From contig UQLB01000005.1 in assembly GCA_900541725.1 (NCBI GenBank), forward strand, positions 52,263 through 116,262: DNA of 64,000 nucleotides, read 5' to 3'. Of this stretch, positions 51,919 to 60,148 are shown in pieces. This stretch comes from an uncultured Collinsella sp. Lineage in GTDB: Bacteria; Actinomycetota; Coriobacteriia; Coriobacteriales; Coriobacteriaceae. The first letter of the stretch is position 1; the number at the start of each line of letters is the position of its first letter. Under the pieces are notes generated by a model. That model saw only the letters and a list, made by a program, of their open reading frames with translations, was not told where the DNA came from and did no database searches. Position numbers and translations under genes: made by a program.

Positions 51919-52404
51919 GTGAAGGTCATCATCTATACCGACGGCTCGGCCCGATCAAATCCGGGACGCGGCGGCTACGGCGCCGTACTCAAATACACCA
52001 ACCCCGCCGGCAAGACCTTCACCTCCGAGCTTTCACGCGGCTACGCCAAGACCACCAACAACCGCATGGAACTCATGGCGGTCATCGTGGCGCTCGAGGC
52101 GCTCAACCGCCCCTGCGACGTCGAAGTCCATTCCGATTCGCAGTACGTCGTCAACGCCTTTAACAAGCACTGGATCGACGGCTGGAAAAAGCGCGGATGG
52201 AAAACCGCCAACAAGCAGCCCGTCAAGAACCGCGATCTGTGGGAGCGCCTGCTCACCGCAAAGAGCAAGCACAAAGTGGAGTTCATCTGGGTTAAGGGCC
52301 ACGCCGGTCATGAGCTCAACGAGCGCTGCGACGAGCTTGCCACCACGGCGGCCGACGGCAGCAACCTTGATATCGACGCCGGCTTTAACGAGAGCGACCT
52401 GTAA
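51919..52404 (+). CDS. rnhA: Ribonuclease HI
   Basis: The GTG at 51919 is the only sensible start with AAAGGA; 161 residues. The four acidic active-site residues are in IYTDGSARSNPGRGGYG (Asp), TTNNRMELMAVIVALEAL (Glu), VEVHSDSQYVV (Asp) and GHAGHELNERCDELA (Asp). WIDGWKKRGWKTANKQPVKN is the typical substrate-binding handle. It removes RNA from RNA-DNA hybrids, including Okazaki primers. It stands alone. Confidence 0.96.
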   Translation: MKVIIYTDGSARSNPGRGGYGAVLKYTNPAGKTFTSELSRGYAKTTNNRMELMAVIVALEALNRPCDVEVHSDSQYVVNAFNKHWIDGWKKRGWKTANKQPVKNRDLWERLLTAKSKHKVEFIWVKGHAGHELNERCDELATTAADGSNLDIDAGFNESDL

Positions 52405-52479
52405 CGGCGTTTTCGCACGCTATTTCCTGTCCCCTCGCGCTACACTCATCCTGTAAACCGAACGGCACGAGGGGGATAC

Positions 52480-53586
52480 ATGCTGCGTATAGCGACCATC
52501 GGCACATCCATGATTACCGACGACTTTATCCAGGTCGTCAACGCCAACGACCAAGCTGCGTTTGTGGGCACGCTCTCGCGCGATGCAGATCGCGGCGCCG
52601 CCTTCACCGCTAAGCATGGTGGCGAGCGTAACTTCACCGCGCTTGACGAGCTTGCGTCCGCTGCCGACGTCGACGCCGTCTACATCGGCAGCCCCAATGC
52701 GCTCCACTACGAGCAGGCGCTCGCCTGTATCACCGGCGGCAAGCACGTTATCGTCGAAAAGCCTTTTTGTGCCACCGAGGCACAGGCGTTCGAGGTCTTT
52801 CGCGCAGCCGAGGCGGCGGGCGTCGTAGCCCTCGAGGCCATGCGCCCCCTCCATGACCCCGCTTTCCACGCCATCGAGGACGCCCTGGGTGAGATCGCCC
52901 CCATCCGCCGCGCCTCATTACGCTTTGGCAAATATTCCTCGCGCTACAACGAGATTCTCGCGGGACACGCCACCAATATCTTCGACTGCAATATGGCCTC
53001 GGGTTCCCTCATGGATATTGGCGTCTACACCGTCGAGCCCATGGTCGAGATCTTCGGCATGCCCTCCGGCCTTACGAGCATGGCTACTCTGCTCGACCCC
53101 ACCACGCAAGAGCTCACCCATGGCCCCATCGATGGCTGCGGTTCCATCCTCGCCAGCTACGGCGGTGGCCGCATCTCCGTCGAGCTCGCGCACTCCAAAA
53201 TTACGAATGACCTACTGCCCTCGCAGATCGAAGGCGAGCGTGGCACTATCCAGATTGACCATCTGTCCACGCCCCGCAACGTCCGCATCGACTATCGCGG
53301 CGACGTCGTACGCGGCTCGGCGACCGAGGCGCCGCGCGAACAGAGCGACAACGGCCGCATGCTCGACCTGCCCAAATCGAGCAACACCATGGAATACGAA
53401 CTTGCAGACTTTATCACCGCCATCGGCGGCATCGATAACGTCAAGGAAGAGATTTGGGAGACCCCGGCGGGACGTCACGAGCTTGGCCACTACCGCGATG
53501 TCACGCTCGTCTCACTGCGCATCATGGATGCCGTGCGCCAGCAGGCCGGCATAACCTTCCCGGCCGACGCAGGCAAGCAGGCATAG
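52480..53586 (+). CDS. Gfo/Idh/MocA-family oxidoreductase
   Basis: This 368-residue enzyme has LRIATIGTSMITDDFIQVVN in place of the usual glycine-rich loop, DAVYIGSPNALHYEQA and the catalytic-region motif KHVIVEKPFCA. The C-terminal part has GSLMDIGVYTVEPMVEIFG. It probably uses NAD(P) with a sugar-like substrate. It starts after GAGGGGG and precedes the acylphosphatase gene by 2 nt, so the two form an operon. Confidence 0.9.
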   Translation: MLRIATIGTSMITDDFIQVVNANDQAAFVGTLSRDADRGAAFTAKHGGERNFTALDELASAADVDAVYIGSPNALHYEQALACITGGKHVIVEKPFCATEAQAFEVFRAAEAAGVVALEAMRPLHDPAFHAIEDALGEIAPIRRASLRFGKYSSRYNEILAGHATNIFDCNMASGSLMDIGVYTVEPMVEIFGMPSGLTSMATLLDPTTQELTHGPIDGCGSILASYGGGRISVELAHSKITNDLLPSQIEGERGTIQIDHLSTPRNVRIDYRGDVVRGSATEAPREQSDNGRMLDLPKSSNTMEYELADFITAIGGIDNVKEEIWETPAGRHELGHYRDVTLVSLRIMDAVRQQAGITFPADAGKQA

Positions 53587-53588
53587 CG

Positions 53589-53999
53589 ATGGGCTTCTTC
53601 GATACGTTCTTCTCCAGCGTCGCCGGCGGCGGCCGCGAACCCCAAAAGCCTTCTGGCGTCGAGCTCGAGCTGCGCCGTAGGCTCACCGTGCTCGCAAGTG
53701 ACGAGGCCACTCAAGACGCCCCGCAGCGCTATTTCCTGCGGTGGGAGGGACAGGTCCAGGGCGTCGGTTTCCGCTTCACCAACACCAACCTCGCGCAGGC
53801 ACGCGCGCTCACCGGCTGGGTGCGTAACATGGAAGACGGCTCAGTCGAGATGGAGATACAGGGAGCTCCGGCAAATATCCTATCTCATCTCGAGGCGCTT
53901 CATGCCTCCTACGAGCGCATGGGAACGCGTTTTCGCCTCGTAGACGCCCAGGCCCGAGCCCCACTTACCAATGAAGACGGTTTCAGTCCTCATTATTAG
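53589..53999 (+). CDS. Acylphosphatase with N-terminal extension
   Basis: The ATG at 53589 is 3 nt after the previous stop and gives 136 residues; a normal acylphosphatase has about 90. The first 45 residues (MGFFDTFFSSVAGGGREPQ and onward) form an extra, partly helical region. The catalytic core has YFLRWEGQVQGVGFRFTNTN with the Arg, and ALTGWVRNMEDGSVEMEIQG with the Asn. It hydrolyses carboxyl-phosphate bonds such as acetyl phosphate. Confidence 0.9.
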   Translation: MGFFDTFFSSVAGGGREPQKPSGVELELRRRLTVLASDEATQDAPQRYFLRWEGQVQGVGFRFTNTNLAQARALTGWVRNMEDGSVEMEIQGAPANILSHLEALHASYERMGTRFRLVDAQARAPLTNEDGFSPHY

Positions 54000-54012
54000 T
54001 ATTGTGTGCTAA
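53996..54012 (+). promoter_or_regulatory. Imperfect palindrome upstream of perR
   Basis: TTAGTATTGTGTGCTAA has arms TTAGTA / TGCTAA, 49 bp upstream of the perR-like start. Fur-family repressors bind such AT-rich palindromes, so it may be the autoregulatory site; the match to the PerR consensus is only partial. Confidence 0.35.
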
Positions 54013-54060
54013 ATACGGTATCATTTACCTACGACCGTTGATAGAAAAGAGGCGAGGCGC

Positions 54061-54441
54061 ATGGCGGTGCAAAGAAGGAATACCAAGCAGCGAAAGCTGG
54101 TTCTTGACGCCGTGCGCCAAAGCTATAACCATCCCACCGCCGACGAAATCTACAACGCCGTGCGCGAACAGGATGACAAGATCAGCCGCGGCACGGTCTA
54201 CCGCAATCTCAATCTCTTGGCCGACGCCGGCGAGATCCTCTCCATCAAGACGCCGGGCGGCAGCCGCTTCGATCGCACCATCGAGCCGCACGCACATATC
54301 ATCTGCACCTCGTGCAGCCGCGTCATCGACGTACCGCTCCCCTTCGATGCCCAGCTCGACGCCAAGGCGTCCGAGCAAATCGGCTGGCACGTCACGTCGC
54401 ACTACACCATCTTCGAGGGTCTCTGCCCCGACTGCCGGTAG
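54061..54441 (+). CDS. perR: Fur/PerR-family metalloregulator
   Basis: The ATG at 54061 follows AGAGG and gives 126 residues. The winged helix is RNTKQRKLVLDAVRQSYNHPTADEIYNAVR with recognition helix RGTVYRNLNLLADAGEIL. The regulatory metal site has HAHIICTSC and the structural Zn pairs are CTSC and CPDC. That makes it PerR-like, sensing peroxide through a Fe-oxidised His, or Fur-like. The N-terminal Arg-rich start and short length favour PerR. It is a single gene. Confidence 0.88.
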   Translation: MAVQRRNTKQRKLVLDAVRQSYNHPTADEIYNAVREQDDKISRGTVYRNLNLLADAGEILSIKTPGGSRFDRTIEPHAHIICTSCSRVIDVPLPFDAQLDAKASEQIGWHVTSHYTIFEGLCPDCR

Positions 54442-54460
54442 CCCTTAGTGGCATGCCCGC

Positions 54461-54501
54461 AAAATCTACTTGCCCATCCGCTACAGCAAAAAGTAGATTT
54501 C
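54461..54501. repeat. Palindromic repeat between convergent genes
   Basis: AAATCTACTT / AAGTAGATTT (10-bp arms) enclose 19 nt between perR and the HAD gene. It may act as a terminator for both and resembles other dispersed palindromes in this window in form, but not in sequence. Confidence 0.6.
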
Positions 54502-54519
54502 TAGGTATGTCCCGAAAAC

Positions 54520-55317
54520 CTACTCGGCGAGCAGACGGCGCAGTTCCTCTTCGACCGTGCGCACGTAACGGACGCGGTCGTTGATGCCTCGCATGGTGGG
54601 GTTGCAGCTCTCCATCAGATAGGGATGGCCCACGACGTTGAGCATGTCGCGATCGTTCTCATTGTCGCCAAACGCCATCATCTCATCGGGCGAAATACCC
54701 AGGGCACGACCGTAATCGGCAAGCGCGGAGCCCTTGCCCGAACCGAAACCGATAAAGTCCGTCCATTCGGTTCCCGACGTCATCACGTCGACACGGTCGC
54801 TAAAGAGGCGCTCAAAATGCTCCAGCGCCGCCGGCTGATCAACCTCGGGCGTCTGGAAGGCAATCTTAATGACGTCCTCGTCGATGTCCTCGGGACGGTC
54901 GACCACCGCCACATCGCAGTGGACCTCATAGCGTAAATGGTCGACGAACGCATCATTGCCGCTCATGGTGTAGAGGTGCCCCTCGCACGAAAGGGTCACG
55001 TCGGCATGGGGATACGCAACCACGGCATTCGCGATATCCATAGCAAGGCTGCGCTCCATGGAACGCTTGACAACGGCACGTCCCTCGCTCATCACCAGGG
55101 CTCCGTTTTCGCATACATATGCGAGCTCATCGGCCACCGGGGCAAACAGGTGGCGCAAGCTCGCATATTGACGGCCGCTCGCCGGCATAAACACGATACC
55201 GCGACGATGCAGCTCATCGATAAGCTCAAAGGCCTCGGAACGCGGCTCGCGCTCCCCCGGATGCAGCAACGTGCCATCCAAATCGCAGGCGATCAGCTTG
55301 ATTCCCTCAAGACCCAT
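54520..55317 (-). CDS. Cof-type HAD-IIB phosphatase
   Basis: The ATG at 55317 (MGLEGIKLIACDLDGTLLHPG) has GGGGGAAG upstream and gives 265 residues. HAD motif I is ACDLDGTLLHPGE, motif II is FMPASGRQYASL, and motifs III/IV appear as GSGKGSALADYGRALGI and AFGDNENDRDMLNVVGH. Such enzymes dephosphorylate sugar phosphates or cofactors. No neighbour indicates a specific substrate. Confidence 0.9.
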   Translation of the reverse strand: MGLEGIKLIACDLDGTLLHPGEREPRSEAFELIDELHRRGIVFMPASGRQYASLRHLFAPVADELAYVCENGALVMSEGRAVVKRSMERSLAMDIANAVVAYPHADVTLSCEGHLYTMSGNDAFVDHLRYEVHCDVAVVDRPEDIDEDVIKIAFQTPEVDQPAALEHFERLFSDRVDVMTSGTEWTDFIGFGSGKGSALADYGRALGISPDEMMAFGDNENDRDMLNVVGHPYLMESCNPTMRGINDRVRYVRTVEEELRRLLAE

Positions 55318-55410
55318 ACGCTTCCCCCAAAGCCTCCTATCAACAGCAAGACGGACCTTGATTGGTCGCCCCTCAAAGCCCCTCAAAGCCCGTCTTGCGC
55401 ATACGCGCGC

Positions 55411-55989
55411 TTAGCCGCGCGTCTTTTTTACGATGGTAAAGTCGGGAGCCATGCTCACGACGACCTCCGCCGCACTCGACGCAAAGCGCCGGTCCGAATC
55501 GAGTTCACGGGTAACCGTCGAGAGCCGAACGCCCTCGACGCCCCGGAGCATGCGGCCCAAAACAGGCTGCACCGGCGTATACATGCGCACGGTATACTCG
55601 TCCGAATCGCCTCGAAAAAGCGGCGCATGCATATTGCCGATCTCCCAGCACGCATGCGCGAGCGCAATCGGGTCCATGCGGTCAACTTCGACCAAATAAA
55701 CCTCGGCGCTGCGCAGGCGCACGACAACCGCCACGGGCACCACGCCCGAACGGTCGACGGCGAGCACGTCGCCGTCGACAAAACGACCGCCGTCGGCAGT
55801 ATCCAGCCGAACATCGACCGTGCGCCCCAGCTCCGTCACGCCCACAAACGCGCATACATCAGCCTGGTCCCAATCGAGCAGTAGCTCGTCAACTTCAAAG
55901 ACGCCGCCCAGCTTCCGGCGAAGCAGAAGTTCATAGGACGGATCGTTGAGATTTCCCAAGCATGTCGTCGAAACCAAGCGCTCAGGCAT
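55411..55989 (-). CDS. UreE-like nickel metallochaperone, without urease genes
   Basis: This 192-residue protein matches UreE in its middle part: TVDVRLDTADGGRFVDGDVL, VVVRLRSAEVYLVEVDRMDP and AHACWEIGNMHAPLF, where UreE has 'AYHLGNRHxPL'. The His corresponds to the conserved interface His. N- and C-terminal parts are unlike UreE, and there is no His-rich tail. It starts 3 nt after the SlyD gene's stop codon. No urease subunit or ureDFG gene lies in the window. It may deliver Ni to another enzyme, such as a hydrogenase or glyoxalase, or be a repurposed family member. Confidence 0.68.
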   Translation of the reverse strand: MPERLVSTTCLGNLNDPSYELLLRRKLGGVFEVDELLLDWDQADVCAFVGVTELGRTVDVRLDTADGGRFVDGDVLAVDRSGVVPVAVVVRLRSAEVYLVEVDRMDPIALAHACWEIGNMHAPLFRGDSDEYTVRMYTPVQPVLGRMLRGVEGVRLSTVTRELDSDRRFASSAAEVVVSMAPDFTIVKKTRG

Positions 55990-55992
55990 GCT

Positions 55993-56421
55993 CTAACCCT
56001 CGACCTCGACGAGCTCGATATCAAAGTTGAGGTCCTTGCCGGCAAGCTCGTGGTTGGCATCGAGCGTCACAGCCTCGGGCGTTACGTCGATGACGACGGC
56101 GGGGACAGGCATGCCGCTCGGCGTGGACAGGAAGAGCTTCATGCCCTTCTCGATCTGCTCGATGTTGGGAACCTGCTCGGCCGGGAAGGTAATAACCATC
56201 TCGGGATTGTGCTCGCCGTAGGCATCGGCAGCAGGAATGTGCACGGTCTTCTTCTCGCCCACCTGCATGTCGACAACAGCGGCGTCGAAGCCCTTGATCA
56301 TCTGACCGGCGCCGCAGGTGAACTCCAGCGGCTCGCCGCGATCGTAGGAGCTATCGAACTGCGTGCCGTCGTCGAGCGTGCCGCGATAATGAGTCTTGAC
56401 CTTCTTGCCCTGGTTGGACAT
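55993..56421 (-). CDS. slyD: SlyD-like FKBP-type peptidyl-prolyl isomerase
   Basis: The ATG at 56421 follows GGAGG and gives 142 residues. The FKBP core has VKTHYRGTLDDGTQFDSSYDRGEPLEF and AGQMIKGFDAAVVDMQVGEK. The inserted IF (chaperone) domain spans about residues 70-115, with HIPAADAYGEHNPEMV and GMPVPAVVIDV. The core resumes with TLDANHELAGKDLNFDIELVEVE. The His/Cys-rich Ni tail of E. coli SlyD is missing. SlyD assists folding and Ni insertion in hydrogenase and, together with UreE, urease maturation, which fits the adjacent UreE-like gene. Confidence 0.92.
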   Translation of the reverse strand: MSNQGKKVKTHYRGTLDDGTQFDSSYDRGEPLEFTCGAGQMIKGFDAAVVDMQVGEKKTVHIPAADAYGEHNPEMVITFPAEQVPNIEQIEKGMKLFLSTPSGMPVPAVVIDVTPEAVTLDANHELAGKDLNFDIELVEVEG

Positions 56422-56541
56422 GGTAACCTCCGTGATAAGGGCGGCGCACAACGCGGGCCGCCGTGAACATATGGCGCTAACTATACCCTAGTCATACAAT
56501 TCAATGACAGTTTGCAAAGAATCGCTGCAACCGGAGGAACC

Positions 56542-57555
56542 ATGGCATATCCCGTATTTGACCTACACTGCGACACCGCCGACCGCATCGGCTGGGCCAC
56601 GCTCGATCTCGACCTGCGCTTTACCGCCGGCACCGACGGTTATTTCCCCGGCGACGAAACGCATCCGCAAGATTTCGACCTCATCGAGGGCAACGCCTGC
56701 GCCATCTCGCTCGCAAAGATCGGCAACACGCCATGGGCACAGTGCTTCGCCACGTTTGTCCCCGATGAGATTCCCACCGCCCACGCCGCGCGCTTCCAGG
56801 CGCAGATCATGGCGCATATGAGCGGCCAGGCAATGCTCAACCACGACCGCATGGTCAACGTACGCAGCGCGGCAGACATTCGCCCCGCGCTCAAAGACGG
56901 CAAGGTCGCCTGCATCCACACCATCGAAAACGCCACGTTCTTTGCCGAGGACCCCGCGCTGATCGAGGTGCTCAAGAGCTTGGGCGTACTCATGTCATCG
57001 CTCAGCTGGAATGCGCAGGGACCGCTCGCGAGCGGACACGATACCCACGCCGGCCTCACCGCCGCCGGCATTGAGGCACTTACGCAGATGGAGCACGCCG
57101 GCATGGTGCTTGACGTCTCCCACCTCAACGATGAGTGCTTTGACGAGGTTGTCGCCCACGCCACACGTCCCTTCGTCGCCAGCCACTCCAACTCTCGTGC
57201 AGTTTGCGGCGTTAAGCGCAACCTCACCGACGACCAGTTCCGCACCATTCGCGACATGGGTGGCATCGTCGGCCTCAACTACTGCAGCGAGTTCCTTTCC
57301 AACGACGCAACCGACAAGACAGCCGCAGACGTCACCTTCGACCAGCTGGCGGCACATATCGAGCACTGGCTCGACCTGGGCGGCGAGGACGTCATCGCGC
57401 TCGGCGGCGACTGGGACGGTGCCACGGTGCCCGCCTTCCTCTCCGATGCCAGCAAGATGCCCGAGTTCCAGAACATACTCTCCAAGCACTTTGGCAAGAC
57501 CGTGATGCAGAAGCTCTGCAGCGATAATGCCCTTGCCTTCTTTGAGCGTTATTAA
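56542..57555 (+). CDS. Membrane-dipeptidase-family metallopeptidase
   Basis: The ATG at 56542 follows GGAGG and gives 337 residues. The peptidase M19 motifs are PVFDLHCDTADRI, CIHTIENATFFAEDP with the bridging Glu, LDVSHLNDECFDEV and FVASHSNSRAVCGVKRNLTDDQ, then GGIVGLNY and VIALGGDWDG. No signal peptide is present, so it is probably cytoplasmic. It hydrolyses dipeptides, and members of the family also cleave D-amino-acid dipeptides. It lies divergent from slyD. Confidence 0.92.
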   Translation: MAYPVFDLHCDTADRIGWATLDLDLRFTAGTDGYFPGDETHPQDFDLIEGNACAISLAKIGNTPWAQCFATFVPDEIPTAHAARFQAQIMAHMSGQAMLNHDRMVNVRSAADIRPALKDGKVACIHTIENATFFAEDPALIEVLKSLGVLMSSLSWNAQGPLASGHDTHAGLTAAGIEALTQMEHAGMVLDVSHLNDECFDEVVAHATRPFVASHSNSRAVCGVKRNLTDDQFRTIRDMGGIVGLNYCSEFLSNDATDKTAADVTFDQLAAHIEHWLDLGGEDVIALGGDWDGATVPAFLSDASKMPEFQNILSKHFGKTVMQKLCSDNALAFFERY

Positions 57556-57571
57556 TTTCACATCCCCTGAG

Positions 57572-57607
57572 CGGGCCGGCATGCCGAACGGTCGACATGC
57601 CGGCCCG
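57572..57607 (+). terminator. Strong hairpin after the dipeptidase gene
   Basis: CGGGCCGGCATG / CATGCCGGCCCG (12-bp perfect arms, 12-nt loop) lies 16 bp after the stop codon. There is no T run, so termination may be incomplete and feed the peptidase gene 22 bp downstream. Confidence 0.6.
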
Positions 57608-57629
57608 TCCCCAATCTGAAGGACCACTT

Positions 57630-58406
57630 TTGACGCAGCAATTTACGCTTTTCCTACCCCAACCGGATGGGACTCCCATCCCCGTCGTCGTTACCAAAAA
57701 GCGCGTCAAAAACTTCAACCTGCGCGTCACATCGAGCGGTGAGGTCCACGCCAGCGCACCGCTCGGCGCCAGCCGCGAGCGTATCGAAGCGTTTGTGAAG
57801 CGCAACAGCGCCTGGATTATCAGACGACTTGCCCAGCGCGAGCAACGTCAGGCGACGGCGCGAGAGCCGCGCAGCCCCTCGTCCATCATTGCACTTTGGG
57901 GCAAGCCCATCACGGTACAAGATGCGCTCGATCGCAACTTTGCATCACCCGCACCGCGACCCAAACAGGCCACCTTCGCAAGTTTTATGGGTACCGATAA
58001 ATCGGACGAAGGCCCACAGGCCAAGCGGCACGCAATCCTCGACGGCCTAACGCCCAATGAGCTCCAAGCCCACATCGACCAGCTCTATACATCCGAAGTC
58101 ACATCGGCGCTGCGCGATATGGTGCACGCATACGAAATCTCAATGGGTGTCGCCGTTTCCCGCGTTTCCGTACGCAGCATGAAAACGCGTTGGGGCTCCT
58201 GCACGCCCAAATCCGGCACCGTTCGCATCGCACGAGAACTTGCCGCCTACCCCGTCGAATGCCTCGACATGGTTGTCGCCCACGAGCTCGTCCACTTGCT
58301 CGAGCCAAGCCACAATCGGCGGTTTCGCGCCCTGCTCGACACGTACTGCCCCAACAATAGTGCACTGTCCCAGCGGCTCAAGCAGCCACCCATAGAGACG
58401 TATTAG
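57630..58406 (+). CDS. YgjP-like metallopeptidase (DUF45)
   Basis: A TTG at 57630 follows AAGGACC and gives 258 residues, with PVVVTKKRVKNFNLRVTSSG and RIEAFVKRNSAWIIRRL as the usual N-terminal part of YgjP/DUF45. The catalytic motif is VAHELVHLLEPSHNRRF, an HExxH variant (HELVH) with the third His, and RSMKTRWGSCTPKSG is the family signature. It is a putative Zn peptidase of unknown target, often close to other housekeeping genes. A central 40-residue Lys/Ala-rich insertion is present. Confidence 0.88.
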   Translation: MTQQFTLFLPQPDGTPIPVVVTKKRVKNFNLRVTSSGEVHASAPLGASRERIEAFVKRNSAWIIRRLAQREQRQATAREPRSPSSIIALWGKPITVQDALDRNFASPAPRPKQATFASFMGTDKSDEGPQAKRHAILDGLTPNELQAHIDQLYTSEVTSALRDMVHAYEISMGVAVSRVSVRSMKTRWGSCTPKSGTVRIARELAAYPVECLDMVVAHELVHLLEPSHNRRFRALLDTYCPNNSALSQRLKQPPIETY

Positions 58407-58412
58407 AACCGG

Positions 58413-58898
58413 TTAGCGCACGCGCTCTATCTCGACACCGCAGCTTGCCAGGGGAAGACCGACGGGTGCCCAAGGCTTATCGAGCTTAACACGCACGCCA
58501 AGCATCAGGGGGTAACGACGTAGCAGCATCTGCGCCACGCCCTCGGCTGCAGCCTCGATGAGCTTAAACGTATGCTCACGCAGATAGCCATCGACATCGT
58601 GGCATACCGAGCCGTAGTCAATCGAGGCGTCCAGGTTATCGTGCTCCCCCGCTGCACGCAGGTCGGCATAGAGCACCAGGGACACGATGAACTTCTGGCC
58701 CAGCGCGTTCTCTTCGGGATATACGCCGTGGTTAGCAAAAACCTCAAGACCTTCAACGGTGATGCGGTCGGCATGGCGCAGATCGTCATAGCTCACGTGG
58801 GGTACCGCCGTTGCGGTGGATATTTCGCCCCTTCCACGGCGGGCGAGCTCGGCACCTTCAGTCTTGGTTGCATTCTCGGGCAGTTTCTTATTGCTCAT
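58413..58898 (-). CDS. folB: Dihydroneopterin aldolase with N-terminal extension
   Basis: The ATG at 58898 follows GGAGACG and gives 161 residues; FolB is usually about 120, so the first 40 (SNKKLPENATKTEGAELARR) are extra. The core has DRITVEGLEVFANHGVYPEENALGQKF, SIDYGSVCHDVDGYL, TFKLIEAAAEGVAQMLL and VRVKLDKPWAPVG with the catalytic Lys. It converts dihydroneopterin to hydroxymethyldihydropterin in folate synthesis. It closes the folE-HD-folB operon. Confidence 0.92.
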   Translation of the reverse strand: MSNKKLPENATKTEGAELARRGRGEISTATAVPHVSYDDLRHADRITVEGLEVFANHGVYPEENALGQKFIVSLVLYADLRAAGEHDNLDASIDYGSVCHDVDGYLREHTFKLIEAAAEGVAQMLLRRYPLMLGVRVKLDKPWAPVGLPLASCGVEIERVR

Positions 58899-58941
58899 CG
58901 CGATCGTCTCCTTCGTTTAGAACCCCGACCGCGCAAACTAA

Positions 58942-59523
58942 CTACACGCGAATCGACAGGTTCTTTTTATCATCGCTCCAGTTGCAAGCATTGCGCGCGG
59001 GGCATGCAAAGCAGGCGCGCGACGCTTTATCGGCCGCATAGAGCAGACGCTCAAGCGGTTGGCTGTTCACGCGCAGCTTTCGATGGCCCAGAATGGCCGT
59101 CTTAATGGCTGCGGCATCGCCCGGCTCAAACGCCACATCATCGGGCATGCCGCCGAGAATCGCATCAGCGACGCGTTCGCTTGCAACATCATGGGATATA
59201 CCCGATTCATACTGTTCATCTTTGCCGATATCGTGAAGAAGTGCCGTGGCGTAGATGACCTCGCGGTCAAATTCGAGCTGTTCCTCGAGATTCTTGATCC
59301 ACATAATGCGAGCGACATCGAGCAGATGGTCAATACCGTGGCGGCAGAAGATGCGCCCCGATTCCAACTGCGCAATGTTGCCCAGGTGCCGCCGAAACAG
59401 CCCGTTGGCACAAATGTAATCAATGCGAGGCATGGCATCAAAGGGGGCCAGGCCCGAAGCCATGAAGCCGCGACGCGGCGTCCCCTCATCGGTCTTCGAT
59501 GTAAAGTCGTTGACGACCCTCAT
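58942..59523 (-). CDS. HD-domain hydrolase in the folate operon
   Basis: The ATG at 59523 lies 1 nt after the folE stop codon and gives 193 residues. The HD motif is YATALLHDIGKDEQYE, with a His in FCRHGIDHLLDVARI and a late AAIKTAILGHRKLR. A Cys cluster CFACPARNACNW near the C-terminus may bind an Fe-S centre or Zn. The gene sits between folE and folB, which differ by one missing step: removal of pyrophosphate and phosphate from dihydroneopterin triphosphate. An HD phosphohydrolase could do that; this is inference. Confidence 0.85.
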   Translation of the reverse strand: MRVVNDFTSKTDEGTPRRGFMASGLAPFDAMPRIDYICANGLFRRHLGNIAQLESGRIFCRHGIDHLLDVARIMWIKNLEEQLEFDREVIYATALLHDIGKDEQYESGISHDVASERVADAILGGMPDDVAFEPGDAAAIKTAILGHRKLRVNSQPLERLLYAADKASRACFACPARNACNWSDDKKNLSIRV

Positions 59524-59524
59524 G

Positions 59525-60082
59525 CTAACGGCCCAGCATCCTAAAGAACCGCTCCTCGAGCGACGGATCGGTCTCAAAGACGCCGCGGCGAGCGAGCGTC
59601 ACGGTCTTGGTGCCAGGCTTTTGCACGCCGCGCATGGTCATGCACATATGCTCAGCCTCCATGAGCACAATCGCTCCCTGGGGAGCGAGATACTCCATGA
59701 GGGCATCGGCAACCTGTGCGCACAGCTGCTCCTGCAGCTGCAGACGACGGGCGTAGACCTCAACCGTGCGGGCAAGCTTAGAGAGCCCTGCGACACGGCC
59801 GTTGGGGATATAACCAATGGCGGCCTTGCCATAAAACGGCAGCAGATGATGCTCGCACAGCGAGTAAAACGTGATGTCGCGCTCGATAACCAAATCGTTC
59901 GAAGCGACGGCAAAGGTTTTGGACAGGTGCTCCTCGGCACTCTGGTCCATACCGCCGGCGATCTCACCATACATACGGGCAACGCGCGCCGGGGTCTCCA
60001 GCAGGCCCTCACGAGTTGGGTCCTCGCCTATGCCCTCAAGCAACAGCTTAATGGCGGCCTCGACTTTTTCCTGATCGATCAT
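59525..60082 (-). CDS. folE: GTP cyclohydrolase I
   Basis: The ATG at 60082 (MIDQEKVEAAIKLLLEGIGED) is the normal start, giving 185 residues. The Zn and active-site segments are FYSLCEHHLLPFYGKAAIGYIPNG, GLSKLARTVEVYARRLQLQE and EAEHMCMTMRGVQKPG with the second Cys. It opens GTP to dihydroneopterin triphosphate, the first folate step. It is 66 nt downstream of nrdG and heads folE-HD-folB. Confidence 0.97.
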   Translation of the reverse strand: MIDQEKVEAAIKLLLEGIGEDPTREGLLETPARVARMYGEIAGGMDQSAEEHLSKTFAVASNDLVIERDITFYSLCEHHLLPFYGKAAIGYIPNGRVAGLSKLARTVEVYARRLQLQEQLCAQVADALMEYLAPQGAIVLMEAEHMCMTMRGVQKPGTKTVTLARRGVFETDPSLEERFFRMLGR

Positions 60083-60148
60083 CTGGGCCTCACTTTTCCG
60101 ATTTTGCGTTCGCGCTATGGTACCACGCCCTTTGGCATCGGCCACAAG

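Noticed and set aside
55411..55989. UreE-like gene as evidence of a urease operon
   Set aside because: No ureABC or ureDFG genes are present in the window; only the SlyD partner is adjacent.
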